From Andreprevotia sp. IGB-42 (GTDB lineage Bacteria > Pseudomonadota > Gammaproteobacteria > Burkholderiales > Chitinibacteraceae): a stretch of DNA of 64,000 bases. The notes below the pieces were generated by a model. It had not been told where the DNA came from. It saw only the letters and a list, made by a program, of their open reading frames with translations, and searched no databases. Of the stretch, positions 15,701 to 21,936 are shown one piece after another (the stretch's first letter is position 1; each line of letters opens with the position of its first letter). A program made the translations under genes and the position numbers. Location: assembly GCF_009848685.1 (NCBI RefSeq), contig NZ_WXTX01000008.1, positions 62,001-126,000 on the forward strand. Reading direction: 5' to 3'.

Positions 15701-16370
15701 GGGGCCTCATGCGGGGGGACCAGGGGGAAAACACACCCATGATCCGTGGATTGGCGTCTCGTCAATTATAACCCTTTGTTTTATAGGTTATTTATCCGTT
15801 TCGCATTCCATGAAAAACCCGTGGATCACATGCACAACCTGTGGACAGTCTAATGTAAGTTTAAAATATTCATGGAATATCCCCATTTACCTGTGGAATG
15901 CCATTACCCCTTTTATCTATCTCTATCTCTTTGTTTTAAATAAAAAAAGATAGATATAGAAAGGAAGCAATCACGAAACTGACAAATGTAAATCCGTGGA
16001 ATATTAAGCGATATCCATGGAAAAAAAGTTAGACCTGTGGGGCACTTATTTTAACGAATCAATAGGTTATGACAATCGTAAGCGACAATCCACAGGTTAT
16101 TTTGCGCTGCGGTCCTTTTTCTCGCGGGAAAGTAGTCGCGCTGTCTCGGGCTAGGGGTTTTGTAGGAAAATTCCAAAAGTCGTGGGTATAGCCCCCGCAC
16201 TCGCTGCTGCCGAAGGCTAGGCGCTGTGTTTTTCTTTGGGGGGAGCGGGGGGACGACGGCAAGAGGGCGAAAAACTCGCTTGGCCAGGTGCATAGTTGCA
16301 GTCGCCGGCGTGCGCCGGCGACGGCTATTTGATCTCTAGCAATGAGAGCCGAAGGCTCAAAAGGAAGCGT
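15701..16370. promoter_or_regulatory. AT-rich gene-free region with iteron-like repeats
   Basis: Much of this 670-bp stretch is clearly AT-rich, unlike the rest of the window. Eight copies of a 9-bp site of form A(C/T)C(G/T/A)TGG(A) occur at 15742, 15817, 15837, 15889, 15992, 16013, 16033 and, inverted, 16089 (about 9 bp each). Four neighbouring pairs or triples are spaced 20-21 bp, two helical turns. No open reading frame with coding character is seen. It lies between the integrase start and a plus-strand gene, so it may hold integrase promoters, protein arm sites or a replication origin. Confidence 0.6.
16301..16322. terminator. Perfect 10-bp inverted repeat
   Basis: GTCGCCGGCG and CGCCGGCGAC face each other around a 2-base centre, so a very stable hairpin can form. 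No clear T-run follows, and it lies 50 bp upstream of the ATG at 16371, so it may be a protein site or transcript stop rather than a normal terminator. Confidence 0.45.
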
Positions 16371-16982
16371 ATGTGGTTCGAAGCATCAAACCCGTGGTTC
16401 CAAATAGTCGCCACAGGGCTAGTCGCAGCTGTAGCAGGCCCCATGGTGACCGTCGTCCATGGGTGGATCAAGGAGCGAAAGAGTGACGGGCGCGAAAAGG
16501 TTTACGCTTCACTGCAGCTGATAACAGCTCTTGAGCAATACACGCTGGACGTAGCCCAACTGGTCGCAGATCTGGACGATGCCGAGTTTGAGGCGAGCCA
16601 AGAACATGACTACGCGCCGTTTGCAAAGATAAAGCAGGTTCGTTATGAGCCTCCTTCAGACGTGGATTGGCGTTGGATTGGAGCGAAGGAAATCCAAGAC
16701 GTCCTGTCGCTGCCCAATAAGATCAAGTACATGAAGGCTGAGCTCAACAGCATGAATGAGTGGGCAGACCCCTTCCAAATGTCAGACTTTGATGGCGCGG
16801 AATCGAGCGCATTGGCTCTGCAGGCATGGGAAACCGCGGCAAGAATCCGGAAGTCCGCACGCCTCCCCAAGGCCGATTATTCGATAGGAAAGTGGAAATT
16901 CTTGGAGACGCTTACCCAGCGCCGTGACGACCGGATAGCGCGGATGGCAGAGGCCGAGAAGAAAGGTGGCAACGACATCTAG
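16371..16982 (+). CDS. Unknown protein with one N-terminal membrane helix (203 aa)
   Basis: ATG 16371 has the sequence AAAGGAAG just upstream, a good ribosome site, so it was preferred to upstream starts. Residues about 8-32 (NPWFQIVATGLVAAVAGPMVTVV) form a membrane helix, and the rest is soluble and helical with charged residues, ending 'RIARMAEAEKKGGNDI'. It is the only plus-strand gene near this prophage end and has lower GC than the neighbours. Its position between integrase and dam suggests a lysogenic-conversion gene. No family is recognised. Confidence 0.65.
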   Translation: MWFEASNPWFQIVATGLVAAVAGPMVTVVHGWIKERKSDGREKVYASLQLITALEQYTLDVAQLVADLDDAEFEASQEHDYAPFAKIKQVRYEPPSDVDWRWIGAKEIQDVLSLPNKIKYMKAELNSMNEWADPFQMSDFDGAESSALALQAWETAARIRKSARLPKADYSIGKWKFLETLTQRRDDRIARMAEAEKKGGNDI

Positions 16983-17010
16983 CGTGCCCCTACCAGCCGT
17001 TTCCGAAGGT

Positions 17011-17811
17011 CTAAAACAAGCCACCCATGGCCAGCGGCTCGAAGTTGGCGATTACCAGCTCCCCAAAGCTCGCCCTCTGGCCCAGATCCCGGCCGTTGGC
17101 CACGCTGTATTTCAGCTCCAGGCTCTCAGTCCAGAAGCCGCTGAAGGCTACCCGGATCTGCGGGTGATCGTTGATCGAGACCAGAACCTTGCCCTTGCAA
17201 TCGCGCATAAAGCTGGCCATCTGCAGGTAGTTCTCGTATGGGAAATCGACTCCGTAGCCCTCGGTCTCCCAATAGGGCGGATCCAAGTAAAACAGCGTGT
17301 GGGGCCGGTCGTACTTCTTCACGACATCGAGCCAAGCCAGGTGCTCGATGTACACCCCATTGAGGCGCAAGTGGGCGCTACTCAGGTTCTCCTCGATGCG
17401 CAGCAGGTTCAATGCCGGCGCCGTGGTGGCGGTACCAAAGCTCTGTCCCTCCACTCGTCCACCAAATGCGTGCTGCTGCAGGTAGAAGAAGCGCGCAGCG
17501 CGCTGGATGTCTGTGAGGGGGTGAGGGGGAGTGTCCTGCAGCCAGTCGAACACCTGGCGGCTGGAAAGCGCCCACTTGAACTGTCGGACGAACTCCTCGA
17601 GGTGGTGCTGCACCACGCGGTACAGGTTCACCAGTTCGCCATTGATGTCATTCAGAACCTCGCATTTGACCTGCGATGGCCGCATGAAGAAAAGGGCCGC
17701 ACCGCCGGCGAAGGCCTCGACGTAGCACTCATGGGGTGGAAACAGTGGGATTAGCTTATCGGCCAGACGACGTTTGCCGCCCAGCCAGGGAACGATTGGA
17801 TTGGCTACCAT
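17011..17811 (-). CDS. DNA adenine methyltransferase, D12/Dam class (266 aa)
   Basis: The class signature is complete: 'VPWLGGKRRLADKL' (SAM-binding loop, residues 8-20), 'YVEAFAGGAALFF' (about 30-42) and the catalytic DPPY at 177-180, with 'NDINGELVNLYRVVQ' between. It methylates adenine N6, most likely to protect phage DNA from restriction. Its start lies 56 bp inside the Com-like gene upstream, in a different frame, which couples their expression. Dam-class enzymes beside Com proteins are known in prophages. Confidence 0.9.
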   Translation of the reverse strand: MVANPIVPWLGGKRRLADKLIPLFPPHECYVEAFAGGAALFFMRPSQVKCEVLNDINGELVNLYRVVQHHLEEFVRQFKWALSSRQVFDWLQDTPPHPLTDIQRAARFFYLQQHAFGGRVEGQSFGTATTAPALNLLRIEENLSSAHLRLNGVYIEHLAWLDVVKKYDRPHTLFYLDPPYWETEGYGVDFPYENYLQMASFMRDCKGKVLVSINDHPQIRVAFSGFWTESLELKYSVANGRDLGQRASFGELVIANFEPLAMGGLF

Positions 17812-17968
17812 CGTTTGCTCCTGGGGAGGGCGCTCGTTGGCGCTCGGGGGTTGGGGCCGTAGCCCTGAATATGCTTGTGCCTCGGCATCGAGGGCACTTG
17901 ATGGTCAGCCAGGTGAACTGTCCTTCTGCCAACTTCTTACTGCAGTGTACGCAGCGGATCTCGTTCAT
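17756..17968 (-). CDS. Com-like zinc-finger regulator (70 aa)
   Basis: Four cysteines in two CxxC pairs (C6, C9, C25, C28) with 'IRCVHCSKKLAEG' and 'IKCPRCRG' match the Com protein of phage Mu, which binds mRNA and opens the mom start. The C-terminal half is basic and proline-rich. ATG 17968 was chosen because the domain begins there; no clear Shine-Dalgarno is seen upstream. The gene overlaps the dam start by 56 bp, in the same order as Mu com-mom, so translational control of dam is the likely job. Confidence 0.8.
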   Translation of the reverse strand: MNEIRCVHCSKKLAEGQFTWLTIKCPRCRGTSIFRATAPTPERQRAPSPGANDGSQSNRSLAGRQTSSGR

Positions 17969-18097
17969 CGGGGGGCATTTTTCGTTCCGCAAAGTGCCTT
18001 GGAGTGTAATAGATTCGGGGCCTAAAAGCCGCCAACTTTGACGGTTTTGCGGAACGTGAAACCGGCTGTAGCCCGCATAAATGCTAGATTCCACGCT

Positions 18098-18153
18098 GGA
18101 CTTAAAATCCCTCGCCTAACGGTGTGCCGGTTCGACCCCGGCTCGGGGCACCA
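18098..18153 (+). other. Attachment site: 3' part of a tRNA-Leu(UAA) gene
   Basis: The sequence from the anticodon stem (GGACTTAAAATCC) through the long variable arm, T-arm (GCCGG TTCGACC CCGGC) and acceptor end TCGGGGCACCA matches a tRNA-Leu(UAA) 3' part. The 5' part of a tRNA is absent to its left, where phage sequence lies. This is the expected right junction of a phage integrated into the tRNA gene; the intact gene should be at the left end, outside the window. Confidence 0.8.
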
Positions 18154-18307
18154 TCAAATAACGGCGTGAGTTGTAGCTCCGCGTGGGCTGCGAACTGCGT
18201 CGTGTCATTTCCGCATCTATGGGTGAATTAGCCCTTGTCATTGCAGGCCCATCGCGAGGGCTGTGCGAGCTTCCTGAGTTTCTTCCTGACGCCGGTTTCT
18301 GCCATCT

Positions 18308-19087
18308 GCGGACAAGGGCACCTTCATCGCGGATGAAATCAGCCACACCGGCGCGCCGGACAAGCTCACCATCCGCGCCAGCAGCGCGGACTTTGCCAGC
18401 GGCCTGCTCATGCAGCGCGAGCGCTCGTTCCACGGCAAAACGGTAGGGGAGATCGTGCAGACCCTCGCCAAGGTGGCCAAGCTCTCGCCGGTGGTGGCGC
18501 CGGCGCTCGCCCGCCAGGTGGTCGACCACATCGACCAGACCAACGAGAGCGATGCAAACTTCCTCACCAGGCTGGCTGGCCAGTTCGATGCCATCGCCAC
18601 CGTCAAGGCAGGGCGCCTGCTGTTCGCGCCCATGGGCGCCGGGCTATCCGCCAGCGGCAAGCCGTTGCCGGCCGTGCACATCACCCGGCAAAGCGGCGAC
18701 AGCCACAACTACAACGTGGCCAACCGGGACAACTACACCGGCGTGTGCGCCACCTACCAGAACACCAAGAAAGGGAAAAAGGGCGAGGTCATCATCGGGG
18801 AGCGTAGCAACCTGAAAACCCTGCGCCACGTGTACGCCACGCAGAAGGCGGCGGAGAGGGCAGCAAAAACCAACTGGAACCGCATCCAGCGCGGCGTTGC
18901 CGAGTTCGGCATCACGCTGGCCATCGGCCGCCCGGAGCTGTTCCCGGAACTGCCGGCCGCCGTTGCCGGCTTCAAGCCCGCCATCGATAGCACCAGCTGG
19001 ATCATCACCAAGGCAACGCACACGCTTGCGGACAGGCTGGGCACAGTGCTGGAGTTCGAAACCAGGCTTGATGATTTGGGTGAGTAG
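18308..19087 (+). pseudogene. P2-type late control protein gpD, 5'-truncated
   Basis: Only the C-terminal part remains. In-frame coding resemblance starts at 'ADKGTFIADE' (18308) without a start codon or upstream domain, and runs through 'RERSFHGKTVGEIVQTLAKVA', 'ETNESDANFLTRLAGQFDAIA'-like blocks and 'AVHITRQSGDSHNYNVANRDNYTG', ending at a TAG at 19087. This is the tail protein D of P2-like phages. An internal ATG at 18410 gives an open frame, but the missing N-terminus makes it a remnant. Its 3' 180 bp are repeated at 19974-20157. Confidence 0.8.
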
Positions 19088-19089
19088 TT

Positions 19090-19107
19090 GTTTTACTTTA
19101 GTAAAAC
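19090..19107. promoter_or_regulatory. Palindromic operator upstream of the toxin-antitoxin pair
   Basis: GTTTTACTTTAGTAAAAC has 8-bp arms around a 2-base centre, and a weaker half-site follows at 19114-19137. It lies 46 bp before the antitoxin ATG, where MazE-type antitoxins repress their own promoters. Confidence 0.65.
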
Positions 19108-19152
19108 AATATGCTTTACTTGTCTTTAGTTAAACCAGACCAAGTTTCTCAT

Positions 19153-19401
19153 ATGACCGTCGCTACACTGCGCCGCTCGGGCGGCTCGTTGATCATGACC
19201 ATCCCGGCCTCGTTTGCCGAGCAAAACCACCTGACTGCGGGTGCGCCTGTCAATGTCACGGTGGTGGGTGATACCTTGACCGTACAGGCTACCAAGCGCC
19301 GCCGGTACGATGTATCCAGCTTGCTGGCCGAAACCCCGCCAGAACTGATGAGCGCCCCGGGTTGGGACAACCTGCCGCCGGCCGGCCAAGAGGTGTGGTA
19401 A
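19153..19401 (+). CDS. MazE/AbrB-type antitoxin (82 aa)
   Basis: Residues about 1-48 form a SpoVT/AbrB swapped-hairpin domain: 'TVATLRRSGGSLIMTIPASFAEQNHL' and 'GAPVNVTVVGDTLTV'. The C-terminal tail (about 50-82) is disordered-looking and acidic, typical of the part that wraps the toxin. ATG 19153 was chosen over an upstream in-frame ATG because it starts the domain. It ends one codon before the GTG start of the toxin, so the two are coupled. Confidence 0.85.
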   Translation: MTVATLRRSGGSLIMTIPASFAEQNHLTAGAPVNVTVVGDTLTVQATKRRRYDVSSLLAETPPELMSAPGWDNLPPAGQEVW

Positions 19402-19740
19402 GTGTTCAATCCAGGCGACATCATCCACCTCGATTTTGATCCTGCATCCGGCAGGGAAATGAAAGGACCGCACTTCGGCTTGGTGCTCTCCCTGCGTGCG
19501 TTCAACAACTCCGGGCTGGCCGTGGTTTGCCCGATCACCCAAGGCGCACAGGCCCAAGCGCGTGATGGTGGCTTTGCCGTATCGCTGATGGGCTGTGGTA
19601 CCGAAACGCAGGGCGTTGTACTCAGCCACCAGACCAAGACGCTCGATCTGCGCAGCCGTGGCGCCAAGAAGCGCGAGCAGGTGCCGGATTACCTGCTGCA
19701 AGATGTCCTGGATCGTTACCGCTCCATTCTGCCCGAGTGA
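19402..19740 (+). CDS. MazF/PemK-family endoribonuclease toxin (112 aa)
   Basis: The start codon is GTG directly after the antitoxin stop. The signature 'PGDIIHLDFDPASGREMKGPHFGLVLSLRAFN' with a conserved 'GREMKGPHFGLVL' and later 'VLSHQTKTLDLRSRGAKK' matches the ChpB/MazF toxins that cut mRNA. The protein ends 'DVLDRYRSILPE', the usual C-terminal helix. It sits in a patch of phage debris between two gpD fragments, so it probably came in with a prophage. Confidence 0.88.
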   Translation: MFNPGDIIHLDFDPASGREMKGPHFGLVLSLRAFNNSGLAVVCPITQGAQAQARDGGFAVSLMGCGTETQGVVLSHQTKTLDLRSRGAKKREQVPDYLLQDVLDRYRSILPE

Positions 19741-19745
19741 TTACC

Positions 19746-19955
19746 ATGCATGCCACCAACATCATGAGCTACAAGGGCTACGGCGCGCGCATTGAATACA
19801 GCGCGGAAGATGAATGCTTCTACGGCCGGGTGCTGCTGAGCAAGGACGTGATCCTGTTCGATGCCACCAGCGTAGAAGGCGTGAAAGCTGCTTTTGCTGG
19901 TGTGCTCGATGACTACGTTGCGTTTTGCAGGCAGCAGGGGCACCAGCCCAAGTAA
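19746..19955 (+). CDS. HicB-like antitoxin, truncated (69 aa)
   Basis: The start is ATG 19746, 5 bp after the toxin stop. 'YKGYGARIEYSAEDECFYGRVL' and 'SVEGVKAAFAGVLDDYVAFCRQQGHQPK' match the N-terminal domain of HicB antitoxins. HicB proteins usually continue with an Arc-type DNA-binding domain of about 40 residues; here the frame ends right after the N-terminal domain. No hicA gene lies next to it. It may be a decaying orphan or may act as a third component of the MazEF pair. Confidence 0.65.
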   Translation: MHATNIMSYKGYGARIEYSAEDECFYGRVLLSKDVILFDATSVEGVKAAFAGVLDDYVAFCRQQGHQPK

Positions 19956-19973
19956 CCAGATTGCTGTGAAAAG

Positions 19974-20157
19974 CATCCAGCGTAGTGTTGCCGAGTTCGG
20001 CATCACGCTGGCCATCGGCCGACCGGAGTTGTTCCCCGAGCTGCCAGCACCCGTTGCCGGTTTCAAGCCGGCCATCGGTTGCACCAGCTGGGTTATCATC
20101 AAGGCCACCAACACGCTTGCCGAAGGCTTGGCACTGCCCTTGAGTTTGAAATCCAGC
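19974..20157 (+). pseudogene. Second copy of the 3' end of gpD, decayed
   Basis: The frame reads 'SIQRSVAEFGITLAIGRPELFPELPA', nearly identical to the 3' part of the gene at 18308-19087, then loses the frame near 20128. It has no start and is cut at about 20157 by the transposase fragment. Two gpD 3' ends therefore bracket the toxin-antitoxin genes as direct repeats of about 180 bp. Confidence 0.75.
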
Positions 20158-20374
20158 TTAACAGGATTTGCAGCAGCAGCGCTCGCAACACGTGTTCGGG
20201 TGGAATCGACGGGCGGCCGGTATGTGAATAGCGCTCATCGAACATCGCGCTCATGTTGGCGAGGATGCCAGCGACCAGTAGGCGCAAGCGGCGCAGTGGG
20301 TGATCGGCGGGAACGCGGCGCGCCAGGCTGACGTAGCTGAACATCGACGACTGGGGATTCTCTTGGCCGCGCAT
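20158..20374 (-). pseudogene. IS5-type transposase, N-terminal fragment
   Basis: Starting at ATG 20374, 'SMFSYVSLARRVPADHPLRRLR' and 'MFDERYSHTGRPSIPPEHVLRALLLQIL' match the N-terminus of IS5-family transposases. The homology stops after about 72 residues, and the catalytic DDE part is missing. The element's other end is gone; the rest of the region to about 20470 (GC-rich, with the sequence GAAACTCGCCGCCCC on the minus strand) may be the remaining terminal repeat. It is inactive. Confidence 0.75.
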
Positions 20375-20542
20375 GGGAAATGGGAAAAGTAGAGGGCTGG
20401 TTTGAGGCGAAATTCTGCCTCAACCTCCGCCAGAAGCAAGGGGCGGCGAGTTTCTCACCAGCCTGCTAAGGTGGCCTTTGCTTCAAAAGCCTGCCATTAC
20501 AACGTAACCAACCATCTTTTCAAGTAATCCTCCGCAAATCGC

Positions 20543-21067
20543 TTACCCCACCGGCTTCTTCCCATAAGCCTCATCAAACAACCCCTCCAACCCCGCATGA
20601 CTGCCGCGTAGCCCGTCGATCACCGCCTTGGCCCAGTCGAAGTATTCAATGCGCCGCACTAGCGGCCAATCAGCGGGTGGGCTGTTGGCCATGTCGCGCA
20701 GGTTGCAGATCTTGTCTGCCAGCTTGACCAGCCTGGCGGCGGTGCTGAGGTGCGGGGCGTGGTCGATCTGCAGTTGTTTGCGCTGTTGCTTGGGCAGGCT
20801 GGTGTCGTCGGTCACTTCCAGCACGATGCCGAGGATGACTGGACCGAACAGTGCGCTGATTTCCTCCCCGGTGGTTGCCGTATCTTCGATGGTGTCGTGC
20901 AACAGCGCGGCGATGATGGCGTTTTCGTCGTCGATGCCGGCTTCATTGGCCAGTACGTGGGCGAGTGCCAGCGGGTGGTTGATGTAAGGCGATTGCACCT
21001 GATCCTTGCGGCGCTGGTCGCGGTGCTTGTTGGCGGCAAAGTGTGCGGCCTGGATGATCTTGTTCAT
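20543..21067 (-). CDS. Stand-alone SpoT/MESH1-like HD hydrolase (174 aa)
   Basis: The N-terminal 90 residues carry the ppGpp-hydrolase marks: 'HPLALAHVLANEAG', 'AIIAALLHDTIEDTATT' (the HD motif and EDT), and 'LVKLADKICNLRDM' later. No synthetase, TGS or ACT domain follows, so it resembles the small alarmone hydrolases (metazoan SpoT homolog type), about 175-180 aa long, as here. ATG 21067 has AGGGGA upstream, a good ribosome site. The substrate could be (p)ppGpp or a related nucleotide; this is not visible from sequence. It stands alone beside mobile debris. Confidence 0.8.
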   Translation of the reverse strand: MNKIIQAAHFAANKHRDQRRKDQVQSPYINHPLALAHVLANEAGIDDENAIIAALLHDTIEDTATTGEEISALFGPVILGIVLEVTDDTSLPKQQRKQLQIDHAPHLSTAARLVKLADKICNLRDMANSPPADWPLVRRIEYFDWAKAVIDGLRGSHAGLEGLFDEAYGKKPVG

Positions 21068-21232
21068 CGGTTCCCCTGTTGTGATACGGCTGCAGTGCGA
21101 TGCCGGGCGGGTAACGGCGGTTGAGGCAGCGCCGGCCTGCCGGTAGCATCGGCTCACTCTTCAATTATGGATCGCTGCCGCGTTGCCGGTGGCGGCAAAC
21201 GCTGGCAATAAAGTCAGGTTACGGGGAATGCC

Positions 21233-21844
21233 ATGTGGTTGTACGTGCTGGACTTGATCGGTTGTGCGGTGTTTGCGGTGAGCGGGGCGCTGGCGGCGGG
21301 CCGGGCTGATCTGGATTTCCTTGGCGTGATGGTGATCGCCACCATCACCGCCATCGGTGGCGGCACGGTGCGCGATGTGCTGATGAATCGCCACCCCATC
21401 TTCTGGATGCGTGATCCGCGCTACCTGTACCTGACCTGCATCACCGGCCTGCTTACCGTGGCCTATGTGCAATTCTGGCCGGTGCCGGCCAATGCCTTGT
21501 TGATTGCCGACGCGCTGGGGCTGGCGCTGTTTGCCCTGTGTGGTGCACAACTGGCAGGGCGGGCGGGGCACAAGGCCATCATCGTGGTGCTGATGGGCAC
21601 GCTTACCGGCACCGCCGGCGGGGTGATCCGTGATGTGCTCAGTACACATGTGCCGCTGATCCTGCGCAAGGATATCTATGCCTCTGCAGCCATACTGGGT
21701 ATCGGCATCTACCTGCTGCTGAAAGCGTTGCGCGTGCCGGAGGGCTGGGCGTTTGGCGCGGGCTTCGTGGTGGTGGCAGGCATGCGGCTGCTGGCTATCG
21801 TGTATGGCTGGCAGTTGCCGGTGTTCCATTTTTCCGCCGGTTAG
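21233..21844 (+). CDS. TRIC/YicG-type membrane protein (UPF0126, 203 aa)
   Basis: Two repeats of a three-helix unit are visible, each with a glycine-rich loop: 'VIATITAIGGGTVRDVLMNRHPIFW' and 'LMGTLTGTAGGVIRDVLSTHVPLIL'. This GGGxxRD repeat marks the TRIC-type family (YicG). Known members form trimeric potassium channels or transport glycine-related substrates; the substrate is unknown here. About six to seven membrane helices fill the protein. ATG 21233 lies after the purine-rich GGGGAATG. Confidence 0.85.
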   Translation: MWLYVLDLIGCAVFAVSGALAAGRADLDFLGVMVIATITAIGGGTVRDVLMNRHPIFWMRDPRYLYLTCITGLLTVAYVQFWPVPANALLIADALGLALFALCGAQLAGRAGHKAIIVVLMGTLTGTAGGVIRDVLSTHVPLILRKDIYASAAILGIGIYLLLKALRVPEGWAFGAGFVVVAGMRLLAIVYGWQLPVFHFSAG

Positions 21845-21936
21845 GCTGCCACGCCGGGCGGCGTGGCATTGCCTACGCTTGGTGCAATGCCTGCAGGCAT
21901 TGCTGATTCATATTCACTACAGGAGTGGGGCGCCGC

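Noticed and set aside
15742-16097. CRISPR array at the integrase-side repeats
   Set aside because: Sites are 9 bp, irregularly spaced and partly inverted, with no cas genes, so a CRISPR array is excluded.
18116-18529. Minus-strand frame that reads VPRAGVEPAHR across the tRNA-Leu fragment
   Set aside because: This motif is a well-known artefact of translating the 3' end of a tRNA-Leu gene on the wrong strand; the real content is the attachment site and the gpD remnant on the plus strand.
20158-20470. Intact insertion sequence
   Set aside because: Only the first about 72 residues of the transposase remain and the catalytic residues are missing.
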